Part shown: one piece after another, positions 18,060 through 28,067 of the stretch
Layout: every line of letters begins with the position of its first letter
How positions within the stretch are numbered: position 1 is the stretch's first letter
Source: Martinezella lusitana
Lineage (GTDB): Bacteria > Pseudomonadota > Alphaproteobacteria > Rhizobiales > Rhizobiaceae
Assembly (NCBI RefSeq): GCF_900094565.1
Contig: NZ_FMAF01000002.1
Span: 186,001-250,000, forward strand
Direction of reading: 5' to 3'
Length of the DNA: 64,000 bases
The notes under the pieces: model-generated
The model's database searches: none
What the model was told of the DNA's origin: nothing
Seen by the model: the letters and a program-made list of their open reading frames with translations, nothing else
Translations under genes and position numbers: made by a program

Positions 18060-18742
18060 GTCATATTCTCGACCGGCCGGCCTGGAATGCGCTGCGAACC
18101 GCCCATGCGACATTGGCCGAAGGCAGTGAACGCGCCCGCCGCTATCCGCCCTCGATCGTGCCCTTCGCGGCCGCTGCCGATGATACGGCGGAAAGCCTTG
18201 AGGCATTGGAGAACCTGCCTGCCGCCGACGAGGTCATGGCGCTCGTCGAAGCCTGCCCAATCACGATCCCGCAGGGCTTGACGGTCCTCTCCGAAAGCAG
18301 GCTCGTGCAGATGATCGCCGAACGGCCCCATGAGCGCATCTCAGACAGCCGGATCGCGCCGCTGACGGAAGGCGATGCAGCGGAGATGCTCGCTTTGGCC
18401 ACATTGACCAAGCCCGGTCCCTTCACGTTGCGCGCCCAGAGCCTCGGCACCTTTTGGGGTGTCAAGATCGATGGCCGGCTCGTTGCCATGGCCGGTCAGC
18501 GCATGCGCCAGCCCGGTTTTGCCGAGCTCAGCGGCCTTTGCACCCATCCCGATTTTCAGGGGCGAGGCCTCGGCACCCTGCTCTTCCGCTTCGTTGCCGG
18601 CGAGATCTCGGCGAGGGACGAGACCGTCTACTTGCATGCCTTTGCCGCGAATACTCCGGCCATCTCGCTCTACAAGACGCTTGGTTTCCGCTTGCGCACC
18701 GAAATGAATCTCAGCGTGGTTACGCGCCGGCAGGCGGCGTAA
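18056..18742 (+). CDS. GNAT family N-acetyltransferase, second gene of MarR operon
   Basis: A 228-residue protein whose GNAT domain lies in the C-terminal half. ELSGLCTHPDFQGRGLGTLLFRF (about residues 157-179) is the acetyl-CoA-binding segment, and NTPAISLYKTLGF is the usual helix-strand end. The N-terminal ~90 residues are a less typical extension. It is coupled to the MarR gene by a 4-base overlap. MarR-GNAT pairs often modify a toxic compound sensed by the regulator, but here the substrate is not indicated. Confidence 0.85.
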   Translation: MSHILDRPAWNALRTAHATLAEGSERARRYPPSIVPFAAAADDTAESLEALENLPAADEVMALVEACPITIPQGLTVLSESRLVQMIAERPHERISDSRIAPLTEGDAAEMLALATLTKPGPFTLRAQSLGTFWGVKIDGRLVAMAGQRMRQPGFAELSGLCTHPDFQGRGLGTLLFRFVAGEISARDETVYLHAFAANTPAISLYKTLGFRLRTEMNLSVVTRRQAA

Positions 18743-18770
18743 TCATCCCTTCGGCCAGCCTGAATCCGCC

Positions 18771-19643
18771 TCAGGCCGCCGCGGCGCGCCGCTTCATCCG
18801 TTCGCTGATAATGATGATGAACCCGGCGCTGAGGATCAGGATGGCCCCGATGAAGGTGTTGGCGCCGGGGATGTCTCCCCAGATCAGGTAGCCGAGCAGG
18901 AAGGCCCAGACGAGAGACGTATATTCGAAGGGTGCAAGCACGGAGACGGGTGCTTGCCGCATGCCTTCGAAGAGGGCCAGCTGGCCGGCGCCGGCGATGA
19001 CGCCGGTCAGCGCAAGCAGGACGATCTGGAACGGCGTCGGCGTGTGCCAGTGCGCAATCGCCATGCCGGCGGTGAGGATGATGAACATGATGTTGGAGAC
19101 GGCCATCTGGATATGGCTCTTCTCATGCAGCGCCGTCTTGCGCAGCAGCACCATGCCGCTTGCCCAGAGGATGGCGGCCTGCAGCGCCAGATAGACCGGC
19201 CAGGAGATCGACAGTCCCACGGGATTGGAGGCGATCACCACGCCGCAGAAGCCGACGCCCACCGCCATCCAGCGGGCGAAGGTGACCTTTTCGCGCAGCA
19301 CGATGGTGGCGAGAATGGTGCCGACGATCGGTGCGGCATAGTAAAGCGTCGTCACCTCCGCGAGCTGCAGGTAGGAGGCCGCCGAATAATAGGAAATCCA
19401 GGCAATCAGGATGATGATGCTGCGCACGATCATCGGCTTGATGATCGGCGAGCGCGCCACCTTGCGGACCAGCGACGGGCCTTCGAAGACGAAGCAGCCT
19501 GCAAGGATGGTGCAGCTTCGAATGAACAGGACCTGCCAGACCGGAATGGAAGCGACGAGCAGCTTCACAGCCGAATCATGGGCAGTGAACAGCATGTAGG
19601 CAAACACCGTAAGCAGGATGCCATAGCTGATGGGGTTTTTCAC
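18771..19643 (-). CDS. EamA/DMT superfamily transporter
   Basis: A 290-residue inner-membrane protein with ten predicted helices in two EamA repeats (about residues 5-135 and 148-280). Typical motifs are the first-repeat end YYAAPIVGTILATIVLREK and the second-repeat FEYTSLVWAFLLGYLIWGD. The family exports metabolites such as amino acids or purines. The gene stands alone and converges with the GNAT gene 28 bp away. The substrate is unknown. Confidence 0.88.
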   Translation of the reverse strand: MKNPISYGILLTVFAYMLFTAHDSAVKLLVASIPVWQVLFIRSCTILAGCFVFEGPSLVRKVARSPIIKPMIVRSIIILIAWISYYSAASYLQLAEVTTLYYAAPIVGTILATIVLREKVTFARWMAVGVGFCGVVIASNPVGLSISWPVYLALQAAILWASGMVLLRKTALHEKSHIQMAVSNIMFIILTAGMAIAHWHTPTPFQIVLLALTGVIAGAGQLALFEGMRQAPVSVLAPFEYTSLVWAFLLGYLIWGDIPGANTFIGAILILSAGFIIIISERMKRRAAAA

Positions 19644-19910
19644 GGAAGCACCAAAGGGATGGCCGACAAAAAATGGTCGACTCGGGCCGACTGAAGAATC
19701 TTTCAGGCCTCAACCGATAGGAGCCTACTTTTTCGCCGTCAATAGGACATTTTGCCAATGCCGTGCACATATGAATGATTTATTCGAGGTTGTGGCGTCT
19801 TTGCCTCCGCTTTAACAGAGGGAGACGAAATGTGACCGTGTCGGCCGTTTTCAATCGTTGCGATTTCAATCGATTTAAATAGAGTGCGGCACCGATCCGG
19901 AGGATTTTTT

Positions 19911-21110
19911 ATGGACAATATGACGAGATCGGAGGGTCTTGAGGCGCGAAGGAGCGGGTTTTTCACAAAATCGCGCGCGGCCGTCTCCCTGCTGTTCTTG
20001 ATGAATGGCTTCATGGTCGGCTGTTGGGCACCGAAAATTCCGGAGTTCGCCGAGCGGCTGCAACTGTCTAAATTCGAACTCGGCCTGATGATCCTGGTCT
20101 TCGGCGTCGGCTCGCTTGTCATGATGCCGCTGGCCGGCGCGCAGATCGCCGTTCGCGGTTCGAGGGTCGTCGTCAGGGCGTTCGGGGTGCTGCTGGTACC
20201 GATGCTCCTGGCTCTGACGTTGGCACCAAATGTTTGGACGGCGGCCGTTGCGCTGTTCTTCTTCGGCGGCTTCATCGGCGCCATGGACGTGGCGATGAAC
20301 GCCAATGCCGTGTCGGTCGAGCAATCCATGCGCCGGGCGATCATGTCGTCCTGCCATGCCTTCTGGAGCCTGGGCGGCCTGCTGGGCTCGGCGATCGGCG
20401 GCTTCCTGATTTCGCACTGGGGCGTTCTCGGCCATGCTGAGGTTTCGACCGTGCTGGCAATCTTCTTCCTGGTCGTCGCCTGGCCAATGGTGCTCGGCGA
20501 TCAGCCGCATCCGGACGAGGCCAAGCCGAAGGCGCGGCTTCCGATGATCCCGCTGCCGTGGCTGCTCGGCATCGTCGCGCTGTTCTGCATGGTGCCGGAG
20601 GGTGCCGTGCTCGATTGGAGCGCGCTCTATCTCGGCCAGGAAAAGGGAGCATCGGTCATCTTGTCGGGCTTCGGCTTCGCCGCTTTTTCCGCCACCATGG
20701 CGACGATGCGCTTCGCCGGCGATTTCGTGCGTGATCGGCTCGGTGCGGTAAGGACGCTGCGCGTCTGCACGATCTTTGCCATCGTCGGCATGCTGACGGC
20801 GGCGCTGGCGCCGAATGCGGAGATCGCCATTCTCGGCTTCGCGCTTTGCGGCATCGGCATTTCGAACATGGTGCCGATCGCCTTCTCCGCGGCGGGCAAT
20901 ATTCCGGGCCTGCAGCCCGGCATCGCCATCTCCGTCGTTACCACGCTCGGCTATTCCGGCATGCTGGTTGCGCCTTCGGCCATCGGCTTTGCCGCCGAAC
21001 ACATCGGATTCTCGCCGGTGCTGATGGCGCTGCCGGTGCTGCTGCTCGTCGTGCTGGCGCTGTCGTCGCTGGCGCGCTACGCTGACGGTATCGGTGACAG
21101 CAAGCATTAA
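19911..21110 (+). CDS. MFS transporter, YbjJ/FucP-like
   Basis: A 399-residue major facilitator with about twelve helices. The N-terminus contains [22 protein letters not shown], typical of the sugar/YbjJ-like branch, and helix 5 has [16 protein letters not shown] 19911 has GGAGG at 19899-19903. A short 9-bp hairpin follows at 21165-21190, before ispG. The transported substrate is unknown. Confidence 0.85.
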   Translation: MDNMTRSEGLEARRSGFFTKSRAAVSLLFLMNGFMVGCWAPKIPEFAERLQLSKFELGLMILVFGVGSLVMMPLAGAQIAVRGSRVVVRAFGVLLVPMLLALTLAPNVWTAAVALFFFGGFIGAMDVAMNANAVSVEQSMRRAIMSSCHAFWSLGGLLGSAIGGFLISHWGVLGHAEVSTVLAIFFLVVAWPMVLGDQPHPDEAKPKARLPMIPLPWLLGIVALFCMVPEGAVLDWSALYLGQEKGASVILSGFGFAAFSATMATMRFAGDFVRDRLGAVRTLRVCTIFAIVGMLTAALAPNAEIAILGFALCGIGISNMVPIAFSAAGNIPGLQPGIAISVVTTLGYSGMLVAPSAIGFAAEHIGFSPVLMALPVLLLVVLALSSLARYADGIGDSKH

Positions 21111-21164
21111 TTTTGTCGCTTTTGCTCGCTATCGGCTTGATCCTGTCCGATCAAAAGAGATACC

Positions 21165-21190
21165 CGGAGCGGTTGACAACGACCGCTCCG
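21165..21190 (+). terminator. Hairpin between MFS gene and ispG
   Basis: A perfect 9-bp stem (21165-21173 with 21182-21190) and 8-nt loop, without a T-run. It may terminate the MFS transcript weakly or form part of the ispG leader. Confidence 0.45.
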
Positions 21191-21237
21191 TGATCCACCT
21201 GAAAGGCACCAGTTTCAAAGGCCTGCGAGAGCTATCC

Positions 21238-22491
21238 ATGTCGTCTGCCAGTGATTTCGACCCGAAACCGCGCCGTTCCTCCGTTGCCGTCGATGTCGGC
21301 GGTGTGATCGTCGGTGGCGGTGCGCCCGTGGTCGTGCAATCCATGACCAATACCGATACCGCCGACGTCGATTCGACCGTGGCGCAGGTGGCGGCCCTGT
21401 TCAAGGCCGGCTCGGAGCTCGTGCGCATCACCGTCGACCGCGACGAAAGTGCGGCCGCCGTGCCGAAGATCCGCGAGCGGCTGCTGCGGCTCGGCATGGA
21501 CGTGCCGCTGATCGGCGATTTCCATTATATCGGGCACAAGCTGCTCGCCGATCATCCGGCCTGCGCCGAGGCGCTGGCGAAATATCGCATCAATCCCGGC
21601 AATGTCGGCTTCAAGGACAAGAAGGACAAGCAGTTCGCCGAGATCATCGAGATGGCGATCCGCTACGACAAGCCGGTGCGCATCGGCGTCAACTGGGGTT
21701 CGCTCGATCAGGATCTTCTGACCGCGCTGATGGACAAGAACGCCGCCGAGGGTTCGCCGTTGTCGGCCCGCCAGGTGACGCGCGAGACGATCGTGCAGTC
21801 GGCGCTGATCTCTGCCGATCTCGCCGAGGAAATCGGCCTGCCGCGCAACCGCATCATCCTGTCGGCCAAGGTCAGCCAGGTGCAGGATCTGATCGCCGTC
21901 TATTCCATGCTGTCGGAGCGTTCCGACCATGCGCTGCATCTCGGCCTCACCGAGGCCGGCATGGGCAGCAAGGGCATCGTCGCCTCGTCGGCCGCCATGG
22001 GCTACGTGCTGCAGCATGGCATCGGCGATACGATCCGCGTGTCGCTGACACCGGAGCCGAATGGCGACCGTACCCGCGAGGTGCAGGTGGCGCAGGAGCT
22101 GTTGCAGGTCATGGGTTTCCGCCAGTTCATACCCGTCGTCGCGGCTTGTCCCGGCTGCGGCCGAACGACCTCGACCGTCTTCCAGGAACTGGCGCAGAAC
22201 ATCCAGAACGACATCCGCAAGAACATGCCGGTCTGGCGCGAGAAATATCCGGGCGTCGAGGCGCTGAACGTCGCCGTCATGGGCTGTATCGTCAACGGTC
22301 CCGGCGAAAGCAAGCATGCCGACATCGGTATTTCCCTGCCAGGCACCGGCGAAACGCCGGCAGCCCCGGTCTTCATCGATGGCCAGAAAGCGATGACGCT
22401 GCGCGGCCCGAACATCGCTTCGGACTTCGAAGCGCTGGTTGCCGACTATATCGAGAAGCGGTTCGGCCAGAAGAGCGTCGCGGCGGAGTGA
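21238..22491 (+). CDS. ispG: 4-hydroxy-3-methylbut-2-enyl diphosphate synthase
   Basis: A 417-residue IspG/GcpE, the [4Fe-4S] enzyme converting methylerythritol cyclodiphosphate to HMBPP in the non-mevalonate isoprenoid pathway. The TIM-barrel N-terminus has [14 protein letters not shown]. The iron-sulfur cysteines lie in CPGCGRT (about residues 305-311) and [10 protein letters not shown] (~345). ATG 21238 gives the usual length; a longer in-frame extension has no family counterpart. ispA of the same pathway lies about 0.9 kb downstream on the other strand. Confidence 0.97.
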   Translation: MSSASDFDPKPRRSSVAVDVGGVIVGGGAPVVVQSMTNTDTADVDSTVAQVAALFKAGSELVRITVDRDESAAAVPKIRERLLRLGMDVPLIGDFHYIGHKLLADHPACAEALAKYRINPGNVGFKDKKDKQFAEIIEMAIRYDKPVRIGVNWGSLDQDLLTALMDKNAAEGSPLSARQVTRETIVQSALISADLAEEIGLPRNRIILSAKVSQVQDLIAVYSMLSERSDHALHLGLTEAGMGSKGIVASSAAMGYVLQHGIGDTIRVSLTPEPNGDRTREVQVAQELLQVMGFRQFIPVVAACPGCGRTTSTVFQELAQNIQNDIRKNMPVWREKYPGVEALNVAVMGCIVNGPGESKHADIGISLPGTGETPAAPVFIDGQKAMTLRGPNIASDFEALVADYIEKRFGQKSVAAE

Positions 22492-22506
22492 TCCGCCACC
22501 CTCACG

Positions 22507-23148
22507 CTAGATATTGCTCGTCAGCAGCTTGATGCCGGCGAAGCAATAGAAGCCGGCCATGGCGCCTTCGATCCAGCGGCGCGCGTTCCTGTAGATCTTC
22601 AGCGCATGCGGCGTCGAGAACAGCATCGCATAGCCCATGAACGCCACGAAACCTGTGACGCCACAGACGATGATGATCAGCACCGCCACGGAGGCGGGCG
22701 CGCCCTGCGGCATGCCGAGCGCGATGATGGCGAGCCAGGCGAAGATCGCTTTCGGATTGGTGACGTGGATGCCGTAGCCGCGCAGGACCAGCGACTTGAA
22801 GGTCGGTGCCTTTGTTTCCATGGTGGCGGTTGGCACGTCGCCGCTTGCCCGCACGGCGCGAAATGCCTTGTAGGCAAGATAGAGCAGATAGATGCCGCCG
22901 AAGATCTTCAGCACCTCCAGCGCCATCGCGTAGGTCTGCAGCAGGGTGGCGAGGCCGGCAGCAGCGGCGATCGCCCAGGTCAGCGAGCCACCGAAGATGC
23001 CGAGCGAGAGGGTCATGCCCGCCTTGCGGCCGTGCGTCATCGATGTGCCGATGATAGCCATGATCGCCGGTCCAGGACTGACGACGGCGATGATATAGGC
23101 GATATAGGCCGGCAGGATCTGCGGCAGATAGGCAAGCGTCTCGCGCAT
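22507..23148 (-). CDS. LysE/RhtB family amino acid exporter
   Basis: A 213-residue membrane protein with six predicted helices. The family motif is YIIAVVSPGPAIMAIIGTSMTHGRKAG near the N-terminus and a mid-loop GYGIHVTNPKAIFAWLA, both typical of LysE/RhtB exporters. ATG 23148 gives the normal length; an upstream in-frame ATG at 23226 would add 26 polar residues without a ribosome-binding site. The exported amino acid is unknown. Confidence 0.88.
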   Translation of the reverse strand: MRETLAYLPQILPAYIAYIIAVVSPGPAIMAIIGTSMTHGRKAGMTLSLGIFGGSLTWAIAAAAGLATLLQTYAMALEVLKIFGGIYLLYLAYKAFRAVRASGDVPTATMETKAPTFKSLVLRGYGIHVTNPKAIFAWLAIIALGMPQGAPASVAVLIIIVCGVTGFVAFMGYAMLFSTPHALKIYRNARRWIEGAMAGFYCFAGIKLLTSNI

Positions 23149-23347
23149 GGAGAAAATTCCCGGGGGGCCTTGGCTGGCGCGGACAATTCCGCGTCTGCGG
23201 GCCAATTCGGTAGGGGAATTTGTCATAAAGCGCAGCGAAAATCACCCTCCGCTGCGGAGATTCTTGTCATGGTGACATTGGGCTGTTTCGAAAGGCCCCT
23301 GCAACGGGGTGCTCTGGTGCAAGGCAGGCCGCTGCGTCCGAGAGAGT

Positions 23348-24262
23348 TCAGTTCCTGCGGTTCGCCACGAACCGCGCCGTTTCGACAAGCACATGCGCCT
23401 TGTCGCCGTAACCGGACAGCAGATCGGCCGCTTCGGTGACCAGCCTTGCGAGCGTCGTCTCGGCCCATTCCTGGCCGTGCAGGCCCACCAGCGTGCCCTT
23501 GCCGCGGGCGGCATCCTTGCCCGTTGCCTTGCCCATGGTGGCGGCATCGGCTGTCAGGTCGAGCAGGTCGTCGGCAAGTTGGAAGGCGAGGCCGATCTTT
23601 TCGCCGAAGGTCCGCAGTCGCCTTCGGTCTTCCACGCCGGCGCCGGCGATGATCGCGCCTGCCTCGCAGGCGCAGCGGATCAGCGCACCTGTCTTCATCG
23701 CCTGCAGCGTCGTGATGCCGTTTTCGTCCGGCGTCTCTTTTTCCGCCGCGAGGTCGAGTGCCTGGCCGCCGGCCATGCCGCCGATGCCGGATGCTCGCGC
23801 GAGCGCAAGCACGAGCGCCATTTTCCGATCGGCCGGCAACTCCGTTTCGGGTGCGGCTATGATATCGAAGGCGTAGGTCAGCAGGCTGTCGCCCGCCAGG
23901 ATCGCTGTCGCGTAGTCGAAGGCGATATGCACGGTCGGCTGGCCGCGACGCAGGTCGTCGTCGTCCATGGCAGGCAGGTCGTCGTGGACAAGCGAATAGC
24001 AATGCACGCATTCGAGGGCTGCGCCGACCCTCAGGGCGGCACCCGCATTGCCGCCGAGAAGCGCTGATGACTCCATGACGAGAAAGGGTCTCAGCCGCTT
24101 GCCGCCATTCAGCACGCCATGGCGCATCGCGCTCAGAAGCCGGGCGGGACGAACGATCTCGTCGCCGAGGCTGGCATCGCCGAGAAGCCGGCTCAACGTC
24201 GCCTCGATCTTGCCGGCATTGTCCCTGAGGCGCTGTTCGAATGAGGAATGGGTGCTGTCCAT
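23348..24262 (-). CDS. ispA: Polyprenyl diphosphate synthase (farnesyl diphosphate synthase type)
   Basis: A 304-residue class I trans-prenyltransferase condensing IPP with allylic diphosphates. The first Asp-rich motif is in LVHDDLPAMDDDDLRRG (about residues 83-99, DDx4D as in bacterial FPPS). The second is in FQLADDLLD (~230). GGKRLRPFL binds IPP. The start is ATG 24262, giving the usual FPPS length. It feeds quinone and bactoprenol synthesis downstream of IspG. A GGPP synthase cannot be excluded. Confidence 0.92.
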   Translation of the reverse strand: MDSTHSSFEQRLRDNAGKIEATLSRLLGDASLGDEIVRPARLLSAMRHGVLNGGKRLRPFLVMESSALLGGNAGAALRVGAALECVHCYSLVHDDLPAMDDDDLRRGQPTVHIAFDYATAILAGDSLLTYAFDIIAAPETELPADRKMALVLALARASGIGGMAGGQALDLAAEKETPDENGITTLQAMKTGALIRCACEAGAIIAGAGVEDRRRLRTFGEKIGLAFQLADDLLDLTADAATMGKATGKDAARGKGTLVGLHGQEWAETTLARLVTEAADLLSGYGDKAHVLVETARFVANRRN

Positions 24263-24477
24263 GGCCGCTGTTTGGCATGAGAGGCGATGGCTGGCAACGA
24301 GAATTGTCAACAGCCGGTTGGGGAATTGCGTCGCACTCTGGTCATCGCTTTGTGTAGACGGTATGACGATTGCAGCATTCTGAGCGTTTCCCGGATGCGT
24401 GAAGAGTGTTCCGGGATGGAGCGATCGTGGACGTCAGGCAATTGGACATATCGACGGACAATGAGGAGGAAGCCGAT

Positions 24478-25188
24478 ATGCCGCAACGGTCCTCGTTGTT
24501 TGCGCGCTTCAAGGACCGTCCGCTTTGGCAACGCATCGTCCTCATCCTGATCGGCTTGTTGCTGCTGCCCTATCTCTTCATCCTCCTCTACGTATTGCCG
24601 TTCGTACACCCGGTCTCGACCCTGATGCTGCGCGATGTGGTCACGTTTCAGGGATATGATCGCCGCTGGGTTCCGCTCGACCAGATAGCGCCGGTGCTGG
24701 TGAAATCGGTCCTGGTTTCCGAGGACGGGCAGTTCTGCTTCCATGGCGGGGTCGATTGGGGCGAGATGCGGATGCTGGTCCAGGAGACGCTCCAGGGCAA
24801 ATCCACGCGCGGCGGCAGCACCATCCCGATGCAGACGGTGAAGAACCTGTTTCTCTGGAACAGCCGTTCCTTCGTGCGCAAGACGCTGGAGCTGCCGCTT
24901 GCGGTTTCGGCCTCCTTCGTCTGGCCGAAGCGCCGGATGATGGAAATCTATCTGAATGTCGCCGAATGGGGGCCGGGCATATACGGCATCGAGGCGGCGG
25001 CGCGATATCATTTCAAGGTGCCCGCTTCCAAGCTTACTGCGCGCCAGGCCGCTCTTCTTGCGGTCTCGCTCCCCAATCCGATCGATCGGGTGGCGAGCAA
25101 GCCGGGGCGCGGCCTCAGCCAGCTCGCCTCGTTGATCCAGCGGCGTGCGAGGAATGCCGACGAATACATCAAATGCCTTTATGATTGA
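24478..25188 (+). CDS. mtgA: Monofunctional peptidoglycan glycosyltransferase
   Basis: A 236-residue GT51 enzyme polymerising lipid II glycan strands. There is one N-terminal membrane anchor (about residues 20-45), then the catalytic motifs: [15 protein letters not shown] with the catalytic Glu, [17 protein letters not shown], and [18 protein letters not shown] 24478 has GAGGAGG just upstream; longer in-frame starts add a charged stretch ahead of the anchor. No transpeptidase domain follows, which distinguishes it from class A PBPs. Confidence 0.95.
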   Translation: MPQRSSLFARFKDRPLWQRIVLILIGLLLLPYLFILLYVLPFVHPVSTLMLRDVVTFQGYDRRWVPLDQIAPVLVKSVLVSEDGQFCFHGGVDWGEMRMLVQETLQGKSTRGGSTIPMQTVKNLFLWNSRSFVRKTLELPLAVSASFVWPKRRMMEIYLNVAEWGPGIYGIEAAARYHFKVPASKLTARQAALLAVSLPNPIDRVASKPGRGLSQLASLIQRRARNADEYIKCLYD

Positions 25189-25282
25189 GATCAGAACTTG
25201 TCGTTCGATCGGCTTGTTGTCATCTGCCATTCTTGGCTATGACCTAAGGGCGGATGATCTGCCAACGACGATCGGACATGCC

Positions 25283-26005
25283 ATGGACTTCTCCGCCTTT
25301 TCCCCCGAGCTGCTGCAATATGCCAAGAGCCTGCATCCTGAGCCGCCGCGCCATCTCGGTACGCGCTACGATCTTTCCGGGGTCTTCCAGTACGAGCCTG
25401 GCAATACGATCGTCTGCCATGTGCCTGAGGGCTCGCAAACACAGCGTGCCATGGTAGTGGCAAGGCAGAAGTACCTGGAGATGCCGGAAGCCCGGCAATT
25501 TACCTTCACGCCGGTTTCCAGCCTTCATATGACGCTGTTCCAGGGCGTCATCGAATATCGACGCACGCAGCCTCATTGGCCTGCAGATCTTGCGCTCGAT
25601 ACGCCGATCGACGAGATGACCGAGATCATGCGTGAGCGGCTAAAGGCCTTCTCCATGCGCGATCCGTTCAAGGTGGCGGTGATAAAGGCGCGACCGAGCG
25701 GCCTCTTGGTCGATGGCGCAACGGAAGCGGACCGCAAGACGATGCGGGAATGGCGCAATGTGCTGGCCGATCTCCTCGGTTATCGCCATCCCGATCACGA
25801 CACCTATGCCTTTCACATCACCTTCACCTATGTCATCGAGCGGCTGGCCGACGAGGCGCTGCCGCGCTGGCAGGCGATGCTGGACGAGGTAGCGGCCGAG
25901 CTTCGTGCCGAGGTGCCCGTTCTTGAGCTGCGGCCACCGGCCTTCTGCTCGTTCGATGATATGAACCATTTCGAGGAACTTCCCGTCCTGGAATTCCGGA
26001 ACTAA
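25283..26005 (+). CDS. DUF1868 protein, 2H-phosphoesterase-like
   Basis: A 240-residue protein of the DUF1868 family. Two histidine motifs are visible, SSLHMTLFQG (about residues 82-91) and YAFHITFTYV (~172-181). Their spacing fits the 2H phosphoesterase fold of RNA ligase/cyclic phosphodiesterase-like enzymes. No signal peptide is seen from ATG 25283; an in-frame upstream extension starts inside mtgA and is unlikely. The role is unknown; a nucleic acid or cyclic-phosphate substrate is an inference from the fold. Confidence 0.7.
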   Translation: MDFSAFSPELLQYAKSLHPEPPRHLGTRYDLSGVFQYEPGNTIVCHVPEGSQTQRAMVVARQKYLEMPEARQFTFTPVSSLHMTLFQGVIEYRRTQPHWPADLALDTPIDEMTEIMRERLKAFSMRDPFKVAVIKARPSGLLVDGATEADRKTMREWRNVLADLLGYRHPDHDTYAFHITFTYVIERLADEALPRWQAMLDEVAAELRAEVPVLELRPPAFCSFDDMNHFEELPVLEFRN

Positions 26006-26021
26006 CAAGGGAGCAGGGATC

Positions 26022-26669
26022 ATGGACAAGCTGATCCTTTATATCGGCAACAAGAACTATTCCTCCTGGTCGTTCCGGCCATGGATCGCGCTGGAGGGTT
26101 GCGGCATCGCCTTCGAAGAGGTTCTGATCCCCTTCGATTTTCCGGCCGGCAATCCCGACATTCGCGAGGTTTCGCCGACGGGCAAAGTACCGATGCTGGT
26201 GCATGGCGGCTTCAAGGTCTGGGAATCGCTTGCCATCATCGAATATGTGGCCGAGCTTTTCCCCGATGCCGGCCTGCTGCCCAGGGATCGGCAGGCGCGA
26301 GCGCTGGCACGGTCCTACAGCATGGAGATGCTGTCGGGTTTCAGTGCCCTGCGCAATGCATGCCCGATGAACATGCGCCGTCCGGTGAGCCGCCCCGACC
26401 GGCTGGAAGGGGTCATGGAGGATGTGGCACGCATCGAGACAATCTGGCGCGAGGCGCGGTCCCGCTCCGGCGGTCCTTTCCTGTTCGGAACGTTTTCTGG
26501 GGCAGACGCGATGTTTGCGCCCGTCGTCAGCCGCCTCGAGCGATACGATATCGCTACCAATGCCGACACAAAGGACTATATGGCTTTCATGAAAGGCTTA
26601 CCTGCCTGGAAGAAGTGGGAAGAGGCGGCGCTGCAGGAAACATGGATCGTGCCGGAAGACGAGGATTGA
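26022..26669 (+). CDS. Glutathione S-transferase family protein
   Basis: A 215-residue soluble GST. The thioredoxin-like N-terminal domain (1 to ~80) has NKNYSSWSFRPW, with the active-site Ser likely in this loop, the cis-Pro in GKVPMLV, and the glutathione-contacting ESLAIIEYVAE. The C-terminal helical domain contains FSGADAMFAPVVSRL. The gene follows the DUF1868 gene by 16 bp and is probably co-transcribed. The substrate is unknown. Confidence 0.9.
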   Translation: MDKLILYIGNKNYSSWSFRPWIALEGCGIAFEEVLIPFDFPAGNPDIREVSPTGKVPMLVHGGFKVWESLAIIEYVAELFPDAGLLPRDRQARALARSYSMEMLSGFSALRNACPMNMRRPVSRPDRLEGVMEDVARIETIWREARSRSGGPFLFGTFSGADAMFAPVVSRLERYDIATNADTKDYMAFMKGLPAWKKWEEAALQETWIVPEDED

Positions 26670-26846
26670 ACCTCGATCGGTTCCGATATGCCGAATCAGC
26701 TGCTGCGGGCAAAAAATGCTGGAAGGGACTGGTCAAAGCCCGATAAGTCATGTACAAGCCCGGCCAAATTCCGAAATTGATGCATGTCTATTTCGGCCGC
26801 CTGGCTGGCCGTAGATATGTTTCGTCCGCAAATTGGAGTACCGAAA

Positions 26847-27032
26847 ATGGCTGTACCGAAGAGAAAAACAAGCCCGTCCAAGCGCGGTATGCGCCGTTCG
26901 GCTGACGCACTGAAGGCTTCGACCTATGTTGAAGACAAGAACTCCGGCGAACTGCGCCGTCCGCACCATATCGATCTGAAGACCGGTATGTATCGCGGTC
27001 GCCAGGTCCTGACGCCGAAGGAAAGCGCATAA
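26847..27032 (+). CDS. rpmF: 50S ribosomal protein L32
   Basis: A 61-residue L32, beginning [20 protein letters not shown]. It has no zinc-binding cysteine pairs, as is usual in Alphaproteobacteria. ATG 26847 has GGAG at 26835-26838. A Rho-independent terminator follows within 30 bp. It stands alone rather than in the plsX operon seen in enterics. Confidence 0.98.
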   Translation: MAVPKRKTSPSKRGMRRSADALKASTYVEDKNSGELRRPHHIDLKTGMYRGRQVLTPKESA

Positions 27033-27060
27033 TTTCAGCGCTGCCTTGATGGCATGAATT

Positions 27061-27090
27061 AAAAAGGCTGGCGGTTCGCCGGCCTTTTTC
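27061..27090 (+). terminator. Rho-independent terminator of rpmF
   Basis: A-rich start, a 12-bp stem with one G-T type mismatch, a 3-nt loop and a T-run ending near 27089. Confidence 0.88.
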
Positions 27091-27225
27091 CGTTTTGATC
27101 TGGTTGTATGGGTGGAAGAAAAGCGGCCTGTTAGGGGGCCGCGCCGCTGGGTATGCACTCTCCGTAAATTCAAGGCCGGCGCTCATCCCGCATCCGCCCT
27201 CTGGAGCGTTGAAGGATGGCGGGCA

Positions 27226-27247
27226 CCTTCTCCCCGAGGGGAGAAGG
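27226..27247. repeat. Dispersed palindrome copy
   Basis: A perfect 10-bp palindrome CCTTCTCCCC...GGGGAGAAGG with a 2-nt loop. It is the same core as at 4376-4401 and, less exactly, 38544-38567. It lies 8 bp from the phaR stop and may also end that transcript. Confidence 0.6.
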
Positions 27248-27254
27248 GTAGATT

Positions 27255-27827
27255 TCACAAGCTATCCAGCTTGCTCTGCATGGCGCGGAGCTGTTCCTTC
27301 AGCTCGTCGATATCCTTGGCCTCGGCCTTGCGGCTTTCCTTCGCCGGGGGCTTCATGAAGGGCGAGAACATCTGCATGGCCTGCTGGAACATCTCGGTGT
27401 TGCGGCGAACCTGTTCCTCCACCATCTGGATCGGTAGTTGCAGGTTCTTGCCGAGAGGCGTTTCGCCGAAGGCCCGGTTGATCTGCTCGCGCATCTGCAC
27501 CTGTTGCTCTGTGAACGAACGCATGGAATGCTCGAGAAAACTCGGTACGACCATTTGCATCTGATCGCCGTAAAAACCGATCAACTGGCGAAGGAAAGAA
27601 ATCGGCAGCAGCGTGTTGCCGGTCTTCGATTCCTGTTCGAAAATGATCTGCGTCAGGACCGAATGCGTAATATCCTCACCGCTTTTTGCATCCTGGACGG
27701 TAAACTCCTCGCCCTTTTTTACCATCTCCGCAAGGTCGTCCAGCGTCACGTAAGTGCTGGTTCCGGTGTTGTATAGGCGGCGATTGGCATATTTCTTGAT
27801 TACGATCTGGCCCTCATTTTTTGCCAT
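27255..27827 (-). CDS. phaR: Polyhydroxyalkanoate synthesis repressor PhaR
   Basis: A 190-residue PhaR/AniA regulator controlling PHB synthesis and carbon flow. The N-terminal DNA-binding domain has IVIKKYANRRLYNTGTSTYVTLDDLAEMV (about residues 9-37). A PHB-accumulation regulatory domain follows (IFEQESKTGNTLLPISFLRQLI), then a charged coiled-coil-like C-terminus. ATG 27827 has AGGAG upstream on the minus strand. It is transcribed away from phaA across a 240-bp region that should hold both promoters and probably PhaR sites. Confidence 0.95.
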   Translation of the reverse strand: MAKNEGQIVIKKYANRRLYNTGTSTYVTLDDLAEMVKKGEEFTVQDAKSGEDITHSVLTQIIFEQESKTGNTLLPISFLRQLIGFYGDQMQMVVPSFLEHSMRSFTEQQVQMREQINRAFGETPLGKNLQLPIQMVEEQVRRNTEMFQQAMQMFSPFMKPPAKESRKAEAKDIDELKEQLRAMQSKLDSL

Positions 27828-28067
27828 TATCAGTCTCCTGGCCCCGTCTGATTGTATGGAATACTCCTCCACCCCTAAGTGTAGACGCAAAAGAAGCTTG
27901 GTGACAATCGCTTTGTGCGATGCGGCAAGACCTTTCCTTTGATTGCATTTTTTGAAGGCAGTGACAGCTTCGCGAAATGTGCGCGATGAAAATTCTTGCT
28001 GTTTGACTCAGGCGCAAAGCTTTGACAGTTTCGCCTCATATACTGTCCATTCTGTGAGGAGGCATCC

